64,000 bases of DNA. Source: Sphingobacterium detergens. GTDB lineage: Bacteria > Bacteroidota > Bacteroidia > Sphingobacteriales > Sphingobacteriaceae. This document shows positions 9,088 to 17,892 of this stretch, in pieces. Within the stretch, counting starts at the first letter, position 1. Every line of letters starts with the position of its first letter. Where the stretch lies: positions 186,001 through 250,000 of the forward strand of contig NZ_RAPY01000002.1 in NCBI RefSeq assembly GCF_003610355.1. The letters are read 5' to 3'. The notes below the pieces were generated by a model. It searched no databases. It was not told the DNA's origin and saw only the letters and a list, made by a program, of their open reading frames with translations. The position numbers and the translations under genes are program-made.

Positions 9088-11088
9088 TTATGTTTTTGAA
9101 ATTAGATGTTGCAGATCTGGATCATTAGCAATGCGATTCAATTCTTTGTCTATTAATTCTTGAATTGCATACTTAACGTACTTGTAATTCTCGTCTATTG
9201 CATTATCCATATAGTCGATACCGTCTTCATTTAAAAAAGAAATAATTTCTGGTATCGACTTATATTGTTTTGTCTCCTCAGAAACCTTCTTATTGTCAAT
9301 TACAATTTCGGAATGAAATATTTTTTGCTCAATTCGCTCATCAAAATTGTCTGAAACCGCACCCACAAACATTCCCTGTGTTAAGGTTGAAATTTTTGAA
9401 GCGGGGATTAAGCTATCTAGCTGAGTTGAAATCGAAGTTGATTTATCATTTCGGTTAATAGTCATACTCTGACGTTTCTGTAAAACTTTTCCGAAGCGGT
9501 CTGAGAGGCTTTTTGCTGTATCTCCTACAACCTGACCGCTGAATATATTGCCAACGGTGTTTTGTATGACTTTTGCTTCTTTATCGCCGTAATCCCTTGC
9601 TAATTGCGAAAAGTCCTGAAAACCTAAACATACCGCGACTTTATTACTTCGTGCTGTGGCAATCAATGTATCCAATCCCCGAAAGTATATGGTGGGCAAC
9701 TCGTCTATGATAATTGAACTTTTCAATTGTCCTTTCTTATTGATAAGTTTTACTATCCGAGAATTATATAAGCCCAATGCGGCGGAGTAAATGTTTTGGC
9801 GGTCGGGATTGTTGCCTACACAAAGAATTTTGGGCTCTTGAGGATTATTAATGTCAAGCGAAAAATCATCACCTGTCATCACCCAGTAGAGTTGAGGACT
9901 GATCATTCTTGATAATGGAATTTTAGCTGATGCTATCTGCCCCTGTAGCTGGTCTTGCGCTCCTCCTTGCCATGCATCCATAAAGGGAGATAAATAATTT
10001 TCGAGCTGTGGATATGAAGTAAGGATTGTGAATACGTCTGCATATTTTTTATTGAGTAATTCTATGGCATGAGGAAACGTACAATACTTCCCGTCTTCAT
10101 AAATTCTCAAAAACCAAATGATGGCAGCCAGTAGAATAATTGGGCTATCCACAAAAAAATCGCCCTGCTTGGTTATCCACGACTTATTGAGGTTGAGCAT
10201 GATGGTATATGCTGCTTCATAAGCATCCGATATATCCGTCATGAAAGCTGGATTAAGGGGATTGCATCGATGGCTCCGGCGAGGGTCGTCAAAATTTATT
10301 ACATAGAACTTTGGCTTAATCTTATACTTGTCAGCGTGATTCAGTAAATGGTTATAAGCTATAGTGGAAAGGTCGTCAAACTTGAAATCGTAGATGTACA
10401 TCGCAAAACCCTTTTCAATGTGTTGCTTGATGTAGTTATTTACGATTGCATACGATTTTCCTGAACCCGGAGTTCCCAACACCATTGAGGCACGAAAAGG
10501 ATTCACTATGTTAATCCAACCGTTATTCCATTTGCCTTTGTAATAAAACTTCGTGGGAAGATTGATTGAATATTCATTTTCCATCAATTTGGTTTCCTGT
10601 TGGAAACTTTCATTTTCATGATTGAAAACATCATTCATCAAGTTATTGCGTAGTAGTCGGCTCATCCAAACCCCGGCCATGAGCAGAGCAATATATCCTA
10701 TGCCTGATGTAAGCATGTAAAGAAAGGTCGCGACTTGTGCTGAAAGCTTTAACAATGGCGCGTTAAGGAAGAAAAAAACGCAACCAAAGAATAAGGCAAT
10801 ATAGATCTTAGACCATGTGATCTTTTCATTCTTTACGCCTTTAGTACCAAGACAACTCAATGCCAGTAATATCAGCGCAAAAATCTTGGTGTAAATAGTG
10901 TGTGTGAAAAGGCCTGCTGTACTGTTGAAATTGGTTAATATCTTGCTGACAATTTCCAATGTCCACCCTCGTGCGGCAAAATACCCATAGCAGAACCAAT
11001 AGAAATGCATCAACATTATAATGATGCTTACCGCTCTCATAAAAGCCATGATTTTGGCTAGTCCTCTTAAATCGTCTTCTCCTTGCAT
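9088..11088 (-). CDS. mobC: Type IV coupling protein, MobC/TraG (VirD4) family
   Basis: The coupling ATPase that hands the relaxase-DNA complex to the secretion channel at the inner membrane. The N-terminal 150 residues hold about four membrane segments. Walker A is GTPGSGKS (about residues 205-212), Walker B is SSIIIDELP, and a TrwB-like C-terminal half ends with FSGQVVGDTAKSLSDRFGK. The start at ATG 11088 gives MQGEDDLRGL, the usual start of Bacteroidota MobC proteins; an upstream TTG at 11112 is less likely. In CTnDOT-like elements mobC follows mobB directly; here the two are split by a gene on the opposite strand and a relic of a mobB 3' end. Confidence 0.93.
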   Translation of the reverse strand: MQGEDDLRGLAKIMAFMRAVSIIIMLMHFYWFCYGYFAARGWTLEIVSKILTNFNSTAGLFTHTIYTKIFALILLALSCLGTKGVKNEKITWSKIYIALFFGCVFFFLNAPLLKLSAQVATFLYMLTSGIGYIALLMAGVWMSRLLRNNLMNDVFNHENESFQQETKLMENEYSINLPTKFYYKGKWNNGWINIVNPFRASMVLGTPGSGKSYAIVNNYIKQHIEKGFAMYIYDFKFDDLSTIAYNHLLNHADKYKIKPKFYVINFDDPRRSHRCNPLNPAFMTDISDAYEAAYTIMLNLNKSWITKQGDFFVDSPIILLAAIIWFLRIYEDGKYCTFPHAIELLNKKYADVFTILTSYPQLENYLSPFMDAWQGGAQDQLQGQIASAKIPLSRMISPQLYWVMTGDDFSLDINNPQEPKILCVGNNPDRQNIYSAALGLYNSRIVKLINKKGQLKSSIIIDELPTIYFRGLDTLIATARSNKVAVCLGFQDFSQLARDYGDKEAKVIQNTVGNIFSGQVVGDTAKSLSDRFGKVLQKRQSMTINRNDKSTSISTQLDSLIPASKISTLTQGMFVGAVSDNFDERIEQKIFHSEIVIDNKKVSEETKQYKSIPEIISFLNEDGIDYMDNAIDENYKYVKYAIQELIDKELNRIANDPDLQHLISKT

Positions 11089-11249
11089 ATTCAAAAATTT
11101 ATTTTGATGCAAGTGTAGCCGCTGTAAGTATTGGCTTTCGAAAATAGGGTTGGATGGCTTTGGGAGGTATTGTTTGGCTTCATCTTAAAACCACAATGAC
11201 CAAGATGTTAATCCTGGTCATTGACGATTAAAAAATCATTGTTATCTTC

Positions 11250-11325
11250 TAGGTTTCCTTTGTTTCTTCTTTTTTATACGATTCGTAAAAGCCTGTTACT
11301 CTTAATATTCAATGTGTTTCCAACT
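11250..11325 (-). pseudogene. Relic of a mobB 3' end
   Basis: This stretch is a diverged copy of the last codons of the intact mobB (13184 onward). Both contain a TTTCCTTTG...TTCTTTTTT block followed by ATACGATT, a short variable patch and AAAAGCCTGTT. On the minus strand it still reads QAFTNRIKK against QAFANRMKK in mobB, with small indels. Weaker similarity runs on to about 11325. It appears to mark where mobB once ended beside mobC before the 11417-13117 gene was brought in. Seen by direct comparison of the two segments. Confidence 0.75.
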
Positions 11326-11357
11326 AACATGTCATCTTTAAGACTACAACTCTTTCG

Positions 11358-11365
11358 TATATTTG
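11358..11365 (+). promoter_or_regulatory. Putative Bacteroidota promoter (-7 box) for the nuclease-like gene
   Basis: TATATTTG matches TAnnTTTG and lies about 50 nt before the ATG at 11417. A weak -33 candidate (TTTA near 11337) lies about 17 nt upstream. This would allow transcription independent of the mob operon, which runs the other way. Confidence 0.5.
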
Positions 11366-11416
11366 ATGTTTATAAGGAACGTAGAATAGTTACTAACTAA
11401 AAGCTAATCGGCTACA

Positions 11417-13117
11417 ATGGACACAAGAGTTAGAATTTATTTATTATTAGACCATAAAGAATATTATGGCGTTGACAAAACTATAGAAGATGCAGTTGAA
11501 CTAATCCGGAACATCCCTTCTGTTACTTTATTGAATTATCTATCAGGGTTTGCTGTAAATCTTTACTTACACGACAATGACGAGTACACAGGAAAAATTC
11601 AATTTATGCTTGTTAGCAGTTTGTTAGACAAATGCGAAACATCGGTTCAACAAAAATGGGTTTTAGAAGTAAAAAAACAAGCAGAAAAGGGCTTTGCTCC
11701 AATGATGTTTTGGAACTACTCTAACTTGTTATTTTACGGATTAATTTTTAAAACGTTCAATAATCACTCATCTAGAGACTTGACAGGAGGCGAAGCAAAA
11801 AAAGTATTTGATGCATATCTCATCATCAATGGAATTGCAAACAATAAAATTCAAATAGAAGAAGAAGCTATTAAAAATGCAAATGAAGCAAATAAGATAG
11901 AAGATGTAACGATGCCGAGTTTCATTTATCAAAAAGATTATGCTTCATCAGTTGATTTTAGTAATCAAGTAACCAGAGGAGTTGCTTTTTTTAAGTATTT
12001 GGAAGACGAGCCTAAATACAAAGATTTAGTTTTAGAATACTATAAGTCCAAGAGCGTACGTGGGCATTTGAGATTGTTTAAAAATTTACTGGTACTTTTT
12101 ACCGAATTAAACATAGGAGAAGATTTCGCAAAACGTAATCAATTAGCCAATCTTCAGGAATATTTCATTGGAAAAGAAGTAGACTTGGCGTACATAGATA
12201 CACTTTGTATTAATACGGAAATCGCAAGTTATAGGGAGGATGAAAGTTTTGGTATTTTAAGGAATAAATTTCTCTTCAAATTAAATAAATATCAATTCTT
12301 CATATTGAACGTAAACTTCTTTCTTGACCAATTTTACAAAGCACAAATTTTTTCTTTTAACGCTTTCCTAAAAAGCAAGAATATCAAAGGTGAGTTCCTT
12401 TCCGAAAAAGGAAAAAATTTCACAGAGGGAATATACTTGCCAAAAGTATTAGACGCATGTTTTCCTCGTTATGCGGGATTCTATGGCGATTCTTGTATTA
12501 ACTCTAAGAAAGATGAACTATGTGATGCGTATCTGAGAGAAGGGAACAAAATTTGTTTAATAGAATTTAAGGACGTTCTATTAAACGCTTCTATTAAAAA
12601 TAGTGCAGATAAAGAGAAGCTGTTTGCCGAGCTTGAAAAAAAGTTCTTGGCAAATCAAGCTAACAAGCCCAAAGGTGTTACACAATTGCTTAACGCAGTA
12701 GAAGACATTGAGTATAATTCTGTTTCATTCGACAATTCAGTTCCGAAAGATAATTTGGAAATATATCCTGTCATTATATACACGGATGCTACATTTGGAA
12801 TTGAAGGAGTAAATAAATATTTTAAAGAAAAATTCACAATCGGGATTAATAATTTAAATCTTCAAAACGTTGTTGTAAAAGAGGTTACATTCATAAATTT
12901 GAATTATTTTGAAATACACGAAGATTACTTTAATCAAAATTATTTAGACATTTTCAAAGTGCTTAATGGCTATTTTGAGCATACAAAAGATGTCAATTTT
13001 GCATTGACCCCCTTTGAGGTTTTTTCACGTTTTTATTTAAATACTTACGTTCCTGAAAATTTAGGTTCAGCATCTTCATTTCAGAAGCACTTAAGAAGTA
13101 TCATAAATGCAAAATAG
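11417..13117 (+). CDS. Uncharacterised protein with PD-(D/E)XK nuclease-like motif, inserted in the mob operon
   Basis: A 566-residue soluble protein that I cannot place in a named family. Residues 1-350 look mainly helical, without signal peptide or membrane segments. At about 355-390 there is a PD-(D/E)XK-like core: GDSCINSKKDELCDAYL (D366 or D370), then a hydrophobic strand ending in E383-F-K385, giving D370-x12-E-x-K. The C-terminal 150 residues are alpha/beta with no clear motif. The gene is AT-rich, opposite in orientation to mobC and mobB, has its own promoter-like box, and is bracketed by a mobB 3' relic and the intact mobB 3' end. This fits a single-gene cargo cassette, perhaps a defence nuclease. 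Nuclease activity is inferred from a short motif only. Confidence 0.6.
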   Translation: MDTRVRIYLLLDHKEYYGVDKTIEDAVELIRNIPSVTLLNYLSGFAVNLYLHDNDEYTGKIQFMLVSSLLDKCETSVQQKWVLEVKKQAEKGFAPMMFWNYSNLLFYGLIFKTFNNHSSRDLTGGEAKKVFDAYLIINGIANNKIQIEEEAIKNANEANKIEDVTMPSFIYQKDYASSVDFSNQVTRGVAFFKYLEDEPKYKDLVLEYYKSKSVRGHLRLFKNLLVLFTELNIGEDFAKRNQLANLQEYFIGKEVDLAYIDTLCINTEIASYREDESFGILRNKFLFKLNKYQFFILNVNFFLDQFYKAQIFSFNAFLKSKNIKGEFLSEKGKNFTEGIYLPKVLDACFPRYAGFYGDSCINSKKDELCDAYLREGNKICLIEFKDVLLNASIKNSADKEKLFAELEKKFLANQANKPKGVTQLLNAVEDIEYNSVSFDNSVPKDNLEIYPVIIYTDATFGIEGVNKYFKEKFTIGINNLNLQNVVVKEVTFINLNYFEIHEDYFNQNYLDIFKVLNGYFEHTKDVNFALTPFEVFSRFYLNTYVPENLGSASSFQKHLRSIINAK

Positions 13118-13183
13118 AGCCAATCGGAAATTAAACACAAATAGGGAACATATTATCTATAAAAGAATGATTTAATAACAACT

Positions 13184-14476
13184 TTATACTTTCCTTTGCT
13201 TCTTTCTTTTTTTCATACGATTGGCAAAAGCCTGTTCTTCGTAATCTTCTCCATGTGCTTCCGGCAATAGCCCGCCGAAACCGTCAATCAAAACTGAATC
13301 ATCGGTCGGCTGTTCTTTATCAAGGAAATCAAAAAGTCTGTGGGGTTCCTCTTTTCCATTCGCAACGTATTTATCTGTGGCAGATAATGCGGTGATACCT
13401 AACTGTTCAGTGTTCTGGCGTTGCTCAACCGCGGACTTCAGCCACCAATCATTGAATACATTCGCTGATAAATTTTTGCCTAAAGCGGAACCGTTCCACA
13501 CGGTGCGGCTTTCGTGATCTATAAATGTAATGCCGTAGATACGACCCTCGTCGTTACGGCGTACTACTGTATTGATACCCTGCTCAATCAGTTGCTTTTT
13601 AAAATCGGCTTCATTATTGTAAGTGTGCATAGTTGCCTCAATGGTATTTTTAAGGATGGCTCTTACAGGGGCTGCTTTCATTTTATCCTTAGCCGCTACA
13701 AAGTGGTTTTGCAATTCGTCCAATCCGGCATGTTTGCCAAAAAGGGAAGACTTAAAGGGACTGCTGGCTTTTTCTCCCTGCTCGTTCAGGGCAAAATACA
13801 CCAGCCCGCTTTTGGGTTGACCGTTCAATTCTCCTCTGACTTCTTCTGCTGTAATATTATAGAGGGAAAGTAAAGCATTGTACGCTCCGAGGGTCGGGTA
13901 TTGGTAATACCTGGGCAGGTACCGCACCACGGATGCTATCTGGCTTTTGATGTCCCCGCCTCTGTAATCCACCGGACGGAATACCTGCTCATTGCCTGTG
14001 AGCTGCTTTTCCTTTGCTGGTATAAGATTGTATTGCTGTTCCAAATCCCTGCATATTGCCATTGACCGAGGGTGGTCGTAATTATCCGGTATTTTCTTGC
14101 CATCCAAACCCACGCAGACCGTTACGATATGGATGTGACTGCGCTCAATATCGGTGTGCTTGAAAACGATATACGGCTGGTTGCTGTAGCCCATTTCCTG
14201 CATGTACTGCTGTGCCATTTCCATGAACTGCACATCGCTGACCCTATCCGCAGGATCTGGGTTCAGTGATATGTGGCGCACGGGCTTTTCAGTTTTGATA
14301 TTCGCGGACATATACGGTTCGAACTGCTTATACAGGTAACTTGTCGAGTAGGTGTTATCCAGCGTTTCGGGTATCCTGTTCAATAATAAAACCTGTCCTT
14401 TTTCGCTGTCAATTTTCAGCTGGTTGTAAGAAATCGCACCGTACAAATTCTCACCTTTTCCAATCTTCGCTATCAT
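13184..14476 (-). CDS. mobB: Relaxase, MobB family
   Basis: The DNA-nicking relaxase that starts conjugative transfer at oriT. The start at ATG 14476 gives MIAKIGKGENLYGAISYNQLK, with a likely catalytic Tyr in the first 20 residues, and follows the mobA stop by one base, which implies coupling. The histidine motif H114-I-H116-I-V coordinates the metal. The C-terminal third is variable and ends in a Lys/Arg-rich tail (RMKKRKKQRK). About 430 residues is normal for Bacteroidota MobB. A longer frame from 14527 overlaps mobA and is unlikely. Confidence 0.93.
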   Translation of the reverse strand: MIAKIGKGENLYGAISYNQLKIDSEKGQVLLLNRIPETLDNTYSTSYLYKQFEPYMSANIKTEKPVRHISLNPDPADRVSDVQFMEMAQQYMQEMGYSNQPYIVFKHTDIERSHIHIVTVCVGLDGKKIPDNYDHPRSMAICRDLEQQYNLIPAKEKQLTGNEQVFRPVDYRGGDIKSQIASVVRYLPRYYQYPTLGAYNALLSLYNITAEEVRGELNGQPKSGLVYFALNEQGEKASSPFKSSLFGKHAGLDELQNHFVAAKDKMKAAPVRAILKNTIEATMHTYNNEADFKKQLIEQGINTVVRRNDEGRIYGITFIDHESRTVWNGSALGKNLSANVFNDWWLKSAVEQRQNTEQLGITALSATDKYVANGKEEPHRLFDFLDKEQPTDDSVLIDGFGGLLPEAHGEDYEEQAFANRMKKRKKQRKV

Positions 14477-14477
14477 T

Positions 14478-14927
14478 CTATCGGTCTTTTTGCAGGTGAT
14501 TTTTTTCAAACTCGTGCGCCAGTTCAATCACTTTCCGGCACAAGTCAGCCAGTTCTGTCGTCTGTTTTTCCAGTTTAAAGAGGTAAGCCGATGCCTTTTT
14601 CTCGGAGAAATTGCGGTACAATATCTTCACGATTTGGTTATAGTTCACCCCAACCGCCCTGAACTGGCTGTAGAATTTGGTCAGCCTTGTATGAAAATCG
14701 ACTGCATCCATATCAATCTTTACGGTCTTTATTGTCCGCTGAAAGATGCAGGCAGTAATAAAATGTGCCATTACGTTCATACCCGATTGCTCGAAAAGGG
14801 TCATGAACTGCGCATTTTCTGTGTCGTTCAGACTAATCGAATAGCGGTGGATAGCAGGGTCATTTTTGGGCTTGCGACCACCTTTGCTGATTTGATTTCT
14901 TTTATTGTCTTCCATATTATCATCCAT
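14478..14927 (-). CDS. mobA: Mobilisation accessory protein, MobA (ribbon-helix-helix-like)
   Basis: A 149-residue basic protein with the start GGRKPKNDPAIHRYSISL followed by a ribbon-helix-helix-like segment and a C-terminal helical region (about residues 80-140). It resembles MobA/MobC-type relaxosome accessory proteins, which bind oriT and help the relaxase nick. It is the first gene of the mobA-mobB(-mobC) series. The noncoding DNA just upstream, with several hairpins, is the expected oriT. Start at 14927; an alternative ATG at 14915 would remove four residues. Confidence 0.88.
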   Translation of the reverse strand: MDDNMEDNKRNQISKGGRKPKNDPAIHRYSISLNDTENAQFMTLFEQSGMNVMAHFITACIFQRTIKTVKIDMDAVDFHTRLTKFYSQFRAVGVNYNQIVKILYRNFSEKKASAYLFKLEKQTTELADLCRKVIELAHEFEKNHLQKDR

Positions 14928-14979
14928 TATAATTTACTATAAACCCCGACTTCGGAGGGTGTTTTCCGGCTCCATGCAA

Positions 14980-15112
14980 TGGCAAGTAGTTTTTAGCTGC
15001 AGAAAGTATTTCAAGCAGCTAAAAACATAACTTGCTCTGTTCCGGTGAACAGAAAATCCGCCCTGTGGGACGGATTAAGTAATGCAGAAAAAGACGGCTT
15101 TGGGCCGTCCCA
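14980..15112. other. Candidate oriT / hairpin cluster upstream of mobA
   Basis: Several inverted repeats lie back to back: a perfect 11-bp pair TTTTTAGCTGC (14990-15000) with its complement (15015-15025), extended by an outer CAAGT/ACTTG pair; CTGTTC/GAACAG (15037-15052); TCCGCCC/GGGACGGA (15057-15075); and GACGGC/GCCGTC (15093-15109). Position next to the relaxase genes and dense hairpins are what an origin of transfer looks like. The nick site itself cannot be assigned. Confidence 0.45.
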
Positions 15113-15279
15113 TTTATTGCCTGTTACCTGAAATGATTTTTCCATTCACCTGTTGCATTAGTGCAATTACAAAATAAGCGCAGCTTTTCCAAAGCATAGC
15201 CATGCTGTACACAGCCAAACCCTGCCAATGAACGCCAAAACAGGACAGCATTATTAAGTCTGGTATTTATCTGCATTTC

Positions 15280-15636
15280 TTTGTACAGGCATCCTCAACC
15301 AACTGAATATGTATGTATGGACGTGGCTGCATAGCTACGCAGATACATAAGCAGTTGAGCGGATAAATAACGGGGTATGCGAATAGGTAAGCACGTACAG
15401 ATTGAGGTAGGTAGTCATGCAGATAAGCAGTTAAAAATGCACAAAAGCACTTCCCTGCATGTCGATATACTTACAGGCATAAAAAAGGACGTATACATTT
15501 ACAGAGATGCCCGCGTACGCAAGTCTGTACCTAAAAATATGTGCATGTGCCTTTGCGCCGACGCACCTAATTGAATCAGCAGCTATACAGATATAGCGAT
15601 ATATAAATAGATGAACAATTAAATACACTTAATCAC
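15280..15636. repeat. Noncoding traA leader rich in short repeated words
   Basis: About 350 bases before traA hold no convincing gene but repeat short words: GCAGATACATAAGCAGTT at 15339-15356 and GCAGATAAGCAGTT at 15419-15432, GTATGTATG, several GTAC palindromes, and CAGATATAGCGATATATAAATAG just before traA. Together with the hairpins at 14980-15112, this makes the 709 bases between mobA and traA a regulatory and transfer-origin region. Promoter positions were not resolved. Confidence 0.35.
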
Positions 15637-16404
15637 ATGGACATGAAGAAGCAACCTCTATTTGTCGCCTTTTCTTCCCAAAAGGGAGGTGTTGGCAAAA
15701 GCACATTTACCACGCTTGTCGCAAGTCTGCTCCATTACCGGCTCGGCTATAATGTAGCGGTATTCGACTGCGATTTTCCTCAGCATAGCCTCGTTCAGAT
15801 GAGGACAAGGGATATGAACAGCATCATGGGTAATGAGGTGTACAAAAAACTGGCTCATAAACAGTTTACTGCCATTAACAAAAAAGCCTATCCCGTCATG
15901 CAGTACCGGGCAGACAGTGTTCTAGATAACGTGGAGCAATTTCTACAATCTTCACCTGTTCCTGTGGACGTGGTTTTCTTTGACCTACCAGGAACGGTCA
16001 ATTCAGCAGGGATATTAAAGACGCTGGCAGGTATGCACCACATATTTACGCCTATAATTGCAGATCGCGTAGTAATGGAAAGCACTTTGATTTTTACACA
16101 GGTGTTGAACGATGTTGTACGTAAGCAGGGCGCAACATCCATCCAAAGCATCAACCTATTTTGGAACCAGGTTGATGGCCGGGAAAAATCCACACTTTAC
16201 GGTGTTTATGAAAACTTAATCAATAGCTTGGGCATCCACCTCATGCGTACCCGTATCACGGATAGCAAACGTTTCCGCAAAGAGGGTGAAGCTGATGCGA
16301 AAACTGTATTCCGCTCCACTTTGCTCCCTGCCGATGAGCGGTTAATGAAAGCCTGCCGACTTGATCTGTTTATGGATGAGTTTTTAAGGACTGTGAAATT
16401 GTAA
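15637..16404 (+). CDS. traA: TraA, ParA/MinD-like ATPase of the conjugative transposon
   Basis: A 255-residue ParA-type ATPase with deviant Walker A KGGVGKST near residues 15-22 and a Walker A' region in VFDCDFPQHS. In CTnDOT-like elements TraA is the first tra gene; its exact role is unknown, perhaps relaxosome positioning or DNA segregation. The start at 15637 (MDMKKQP) has an alternative two codons in. It is followed after 5 nt by the first DUF3408 gene, and opens the long plus-strand tra operon. Confidence 0.9.
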   Translation: MDMKKQPLFVAFSSQKGGVGKSTFTTLVASLLHYRLGYNVAVFDCDFPQHSLVQMRTRDMNSIMGNEVYKKLAHKQFTAINKKAYPVMQYRADSVLDNVEQFLQSSPVPVDVVFFDLPGTVNSAGILKTLAGMHHIFTPIIADRVVMESTLIFTQVLNDVVRKQGATSIQSINLFWNQVDGREKSTLYGVYENLINSLGIHLMRTRITDSKRFRKEGEADAKTVFRSTLLPADERLMKACRLDLFMDEFLRTVKL

Positions 16405-16409
16405 GCCCT

Positions 16410-16829
16410 ATGGAAAAAGAAAATAAAAAGAACAGCAAGCCGGAGATAGACGAGGAATTTTTGATGAATATTATCGCAGATGGCGTAAAAAAGGATGGCT
16501 TAAATGTGCCGACCGAATCAACAAAAAAAATGGAACCAGAGAAAGAGCCGGATAAGCCTGTGAGCAGGGAAAGGAACCGTTCAAAGAAAGCCAGCGAAGC
16601 GGACTACGAAAAGCTGTTTTTCAAAAGAGCGGAAACCAACGCCCGTAACGGAAAATCAGTGTACATACGTCCTGATTTTCATGAACGGCTGACACGTATT
16701 GTGCAGGTGATCGGTGAAGATAAGATAACGATCTACGCCTATCTGGACAACCTGCTGGAATACCACTTTCAGGAGTTTGGCGAGGATATTACCAAAAGTT
16801 TTAATGATAAATATAAACCCATTTTATAA
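16410..16829 (+). CDS. DUF3408 protein, TraB-like
   Basis: A 139-residue protein with a charged, disordered N-terminal half and a compact C-terminal domain (KSVYIRPDFHERLTRIVQVIG then YAYLDNLLEYHF). This matches the DUF3408 family of Bacteroidota conjugative elements, whose C-terminal part looks like a ribbon-helix-helix DNA-binding fold. It is paralogous to the next gene, which carries the same domain with little N-terminal extension. Inferred role: DNA binding in transfer or tra regulation. Confidence 0.8.
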   Translation: MEKENKKNSKPEIDEEFLMNIIADGVKKDGLNVPTESTKKMEPEKEPDKPVSRERNRSKKASEADYEKLFFKRAETNARNGKSVYIRPDFHERLTRIVQVIGEDKITIYAYLDNLLEYHFQEFGEDITKSFNDKYKPIL

Positions 16830-16837
16830 GTATAGCT

Positions 16838-17101
16838 ATGGAAAAGAACAATCGCAAACAAATGGCTAAACGTAGCTACGGAAGCCAGTTTTTAAAAAAG
16901 CAAACGATAGAGCGCAGGAGTGATAAAGCAATCTACGTCCGGGAGGAATACCACGAAAGATTATCCCGCATCCTTAATATTATAGGCAATGGCAACATAC
17001 CTCTATATGCCTATCTCGACAATATACTCAAACACCATTTTGAATTGTTTGGCGAGGATATAATCAAGGATTACGATAAAATGAATAAACCCCTTTTTTA
17101 G
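16838..17101 (+). CDS. DUF3408 protein, TraC-like
   Basis: An 87-residue protein made almost entirely of the DUF3408 domain (KAIYVREEYHERLSRILNIIG, YAYLDNILKHHFELFGEDI). It aligns along its length with the C-terminal half of the preceding protein, so the two are tandem paralogues. It lies 8 nt after that gene and ends 2 nt before the next start, well inside the tra operon. Confidence 0.8.
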   Translation: MEKNNRKQMAKRSYGSQFLKKQTIERRSDKAIYVREEYHERLSRILNIIGNGNIPLYAYLDNILKHHFELFGEDIIKDYDKMNKPLF

Positions 17102-17103
17102 AC

Positions 17104-17742
17104 ATGGAAATTTTAATAGTTATCTGTTTGCTCATTGTTATAGTCTTGCTGGCAAAGGACAAAATCATCATTAAAAAGATTGCAAAGGGCCAGTCTCAAC
17201 AACCTTTGGCGAATCCCGACTTACCGGAAATAATGGGACAACCCAAGCCCTTAGTGCGACACGTAGTGCCAACAAGTGCAACTAAACGCCAGAAAAATGA
17301 ACAGGACGATATACCTGATAATTTTGAAGCAGAAACCGAGGAAAAAGGTTTTGAAAGGGAGATCCCGCATGAAGAATTGGATGAAGTTTTTGGTAGTGAC
17401 GCTGATTTGGATTTCAGGGACGAGGAAGAAGAATGGAGAGAACAGGGTTTACCGGACAGCGACAATGGGTTTGCCACAGGGGTTACCTTTAGTGAACTAA
17501 GTACCGTAGGGGCATTGCTTCAGCAGGACGTGCTGCAATCTGCGTCACGCCAACAAGCGGTCGATATAGTTCAGAGAATACAGGGAACCGAATTGTTCAG
17601 TCTGCTCGAAAACTCAATTCCGGGGGCTTCACGAAAGATTGCAGCGTTATTGGATAAGAGCGTCCCCTCCAGAACGGATTTCAATTCTCCCGACTTACGG
17701 AAAAGTGATGTAGGTGATTTTGACATCGGGGAGTTTGTCTGA
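17104..17742 (+). CDS. traD: TraD-like conjugative transposon protein
   Basis: A 212-residue protein with one N-terminal membrane segment (residues 2-20), a very acidic, probably disordered middle (about 65-125) and a C-terminal region (GVTFSELSTVGALLQQDV, then a helical DLRKSDVGDFDIGEFV end). Its position after two DUF3408 genes and before traE is that of TraD in CTnDOT-like modules. The function is not established; a membrane-anchored adaptor is plausible. Confidence 0.65.
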   Translation: MEILIVICLLIVIVLLAKDKIIIKKIAKGQSQQPLANPDLPEIMGQPKPLVRHVVPTSATKRQKNEQDDIPDNFEAETEEKGFEREIPHEELDEVFGSDADLDFRDEEEEWREQGLPDSDNGFATGVTFSELSTVGALLQQDVLQSASRQQAVDIVQRIQGTELFSLLENSIPGASRKIAALLDKSVPSRTDFNSPDLRKSDVGDFDIGEFV

Positions 17743-17892
17743 AAAGACAACTTCCCTTTGTTTTCGAAAGTGATTAAAGATTTATTCAATAGGGGATATA
17801 TTTTCAAGTCGAAGTGCTGTTAATCTAGTTGTAGAAAAATAGCAGAACCTCCTTTAAAAAATCAGATAATTAATAATTTAAACAAAGCAGTT

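Noticed and set aside
14490..14942. 150-codon plus-strand frame opposite mobA
   Set aside because: It is the antisense shadow of mobA, whose family likeness and coupling with mobB are clear.
15377..15574. 65-codon plus-strand frame in the traA leader
   Set aside because: It lies in repeat-word DNA, has an atypical composition (many Cys, His, Met) and an equally long frame exists on the other strand.
15280..15636. CRISPR array
   Set aside because: Repeated words are short, irregularly spaced and not separated by uniform spacers; no cas genes are present anywhere in the window.
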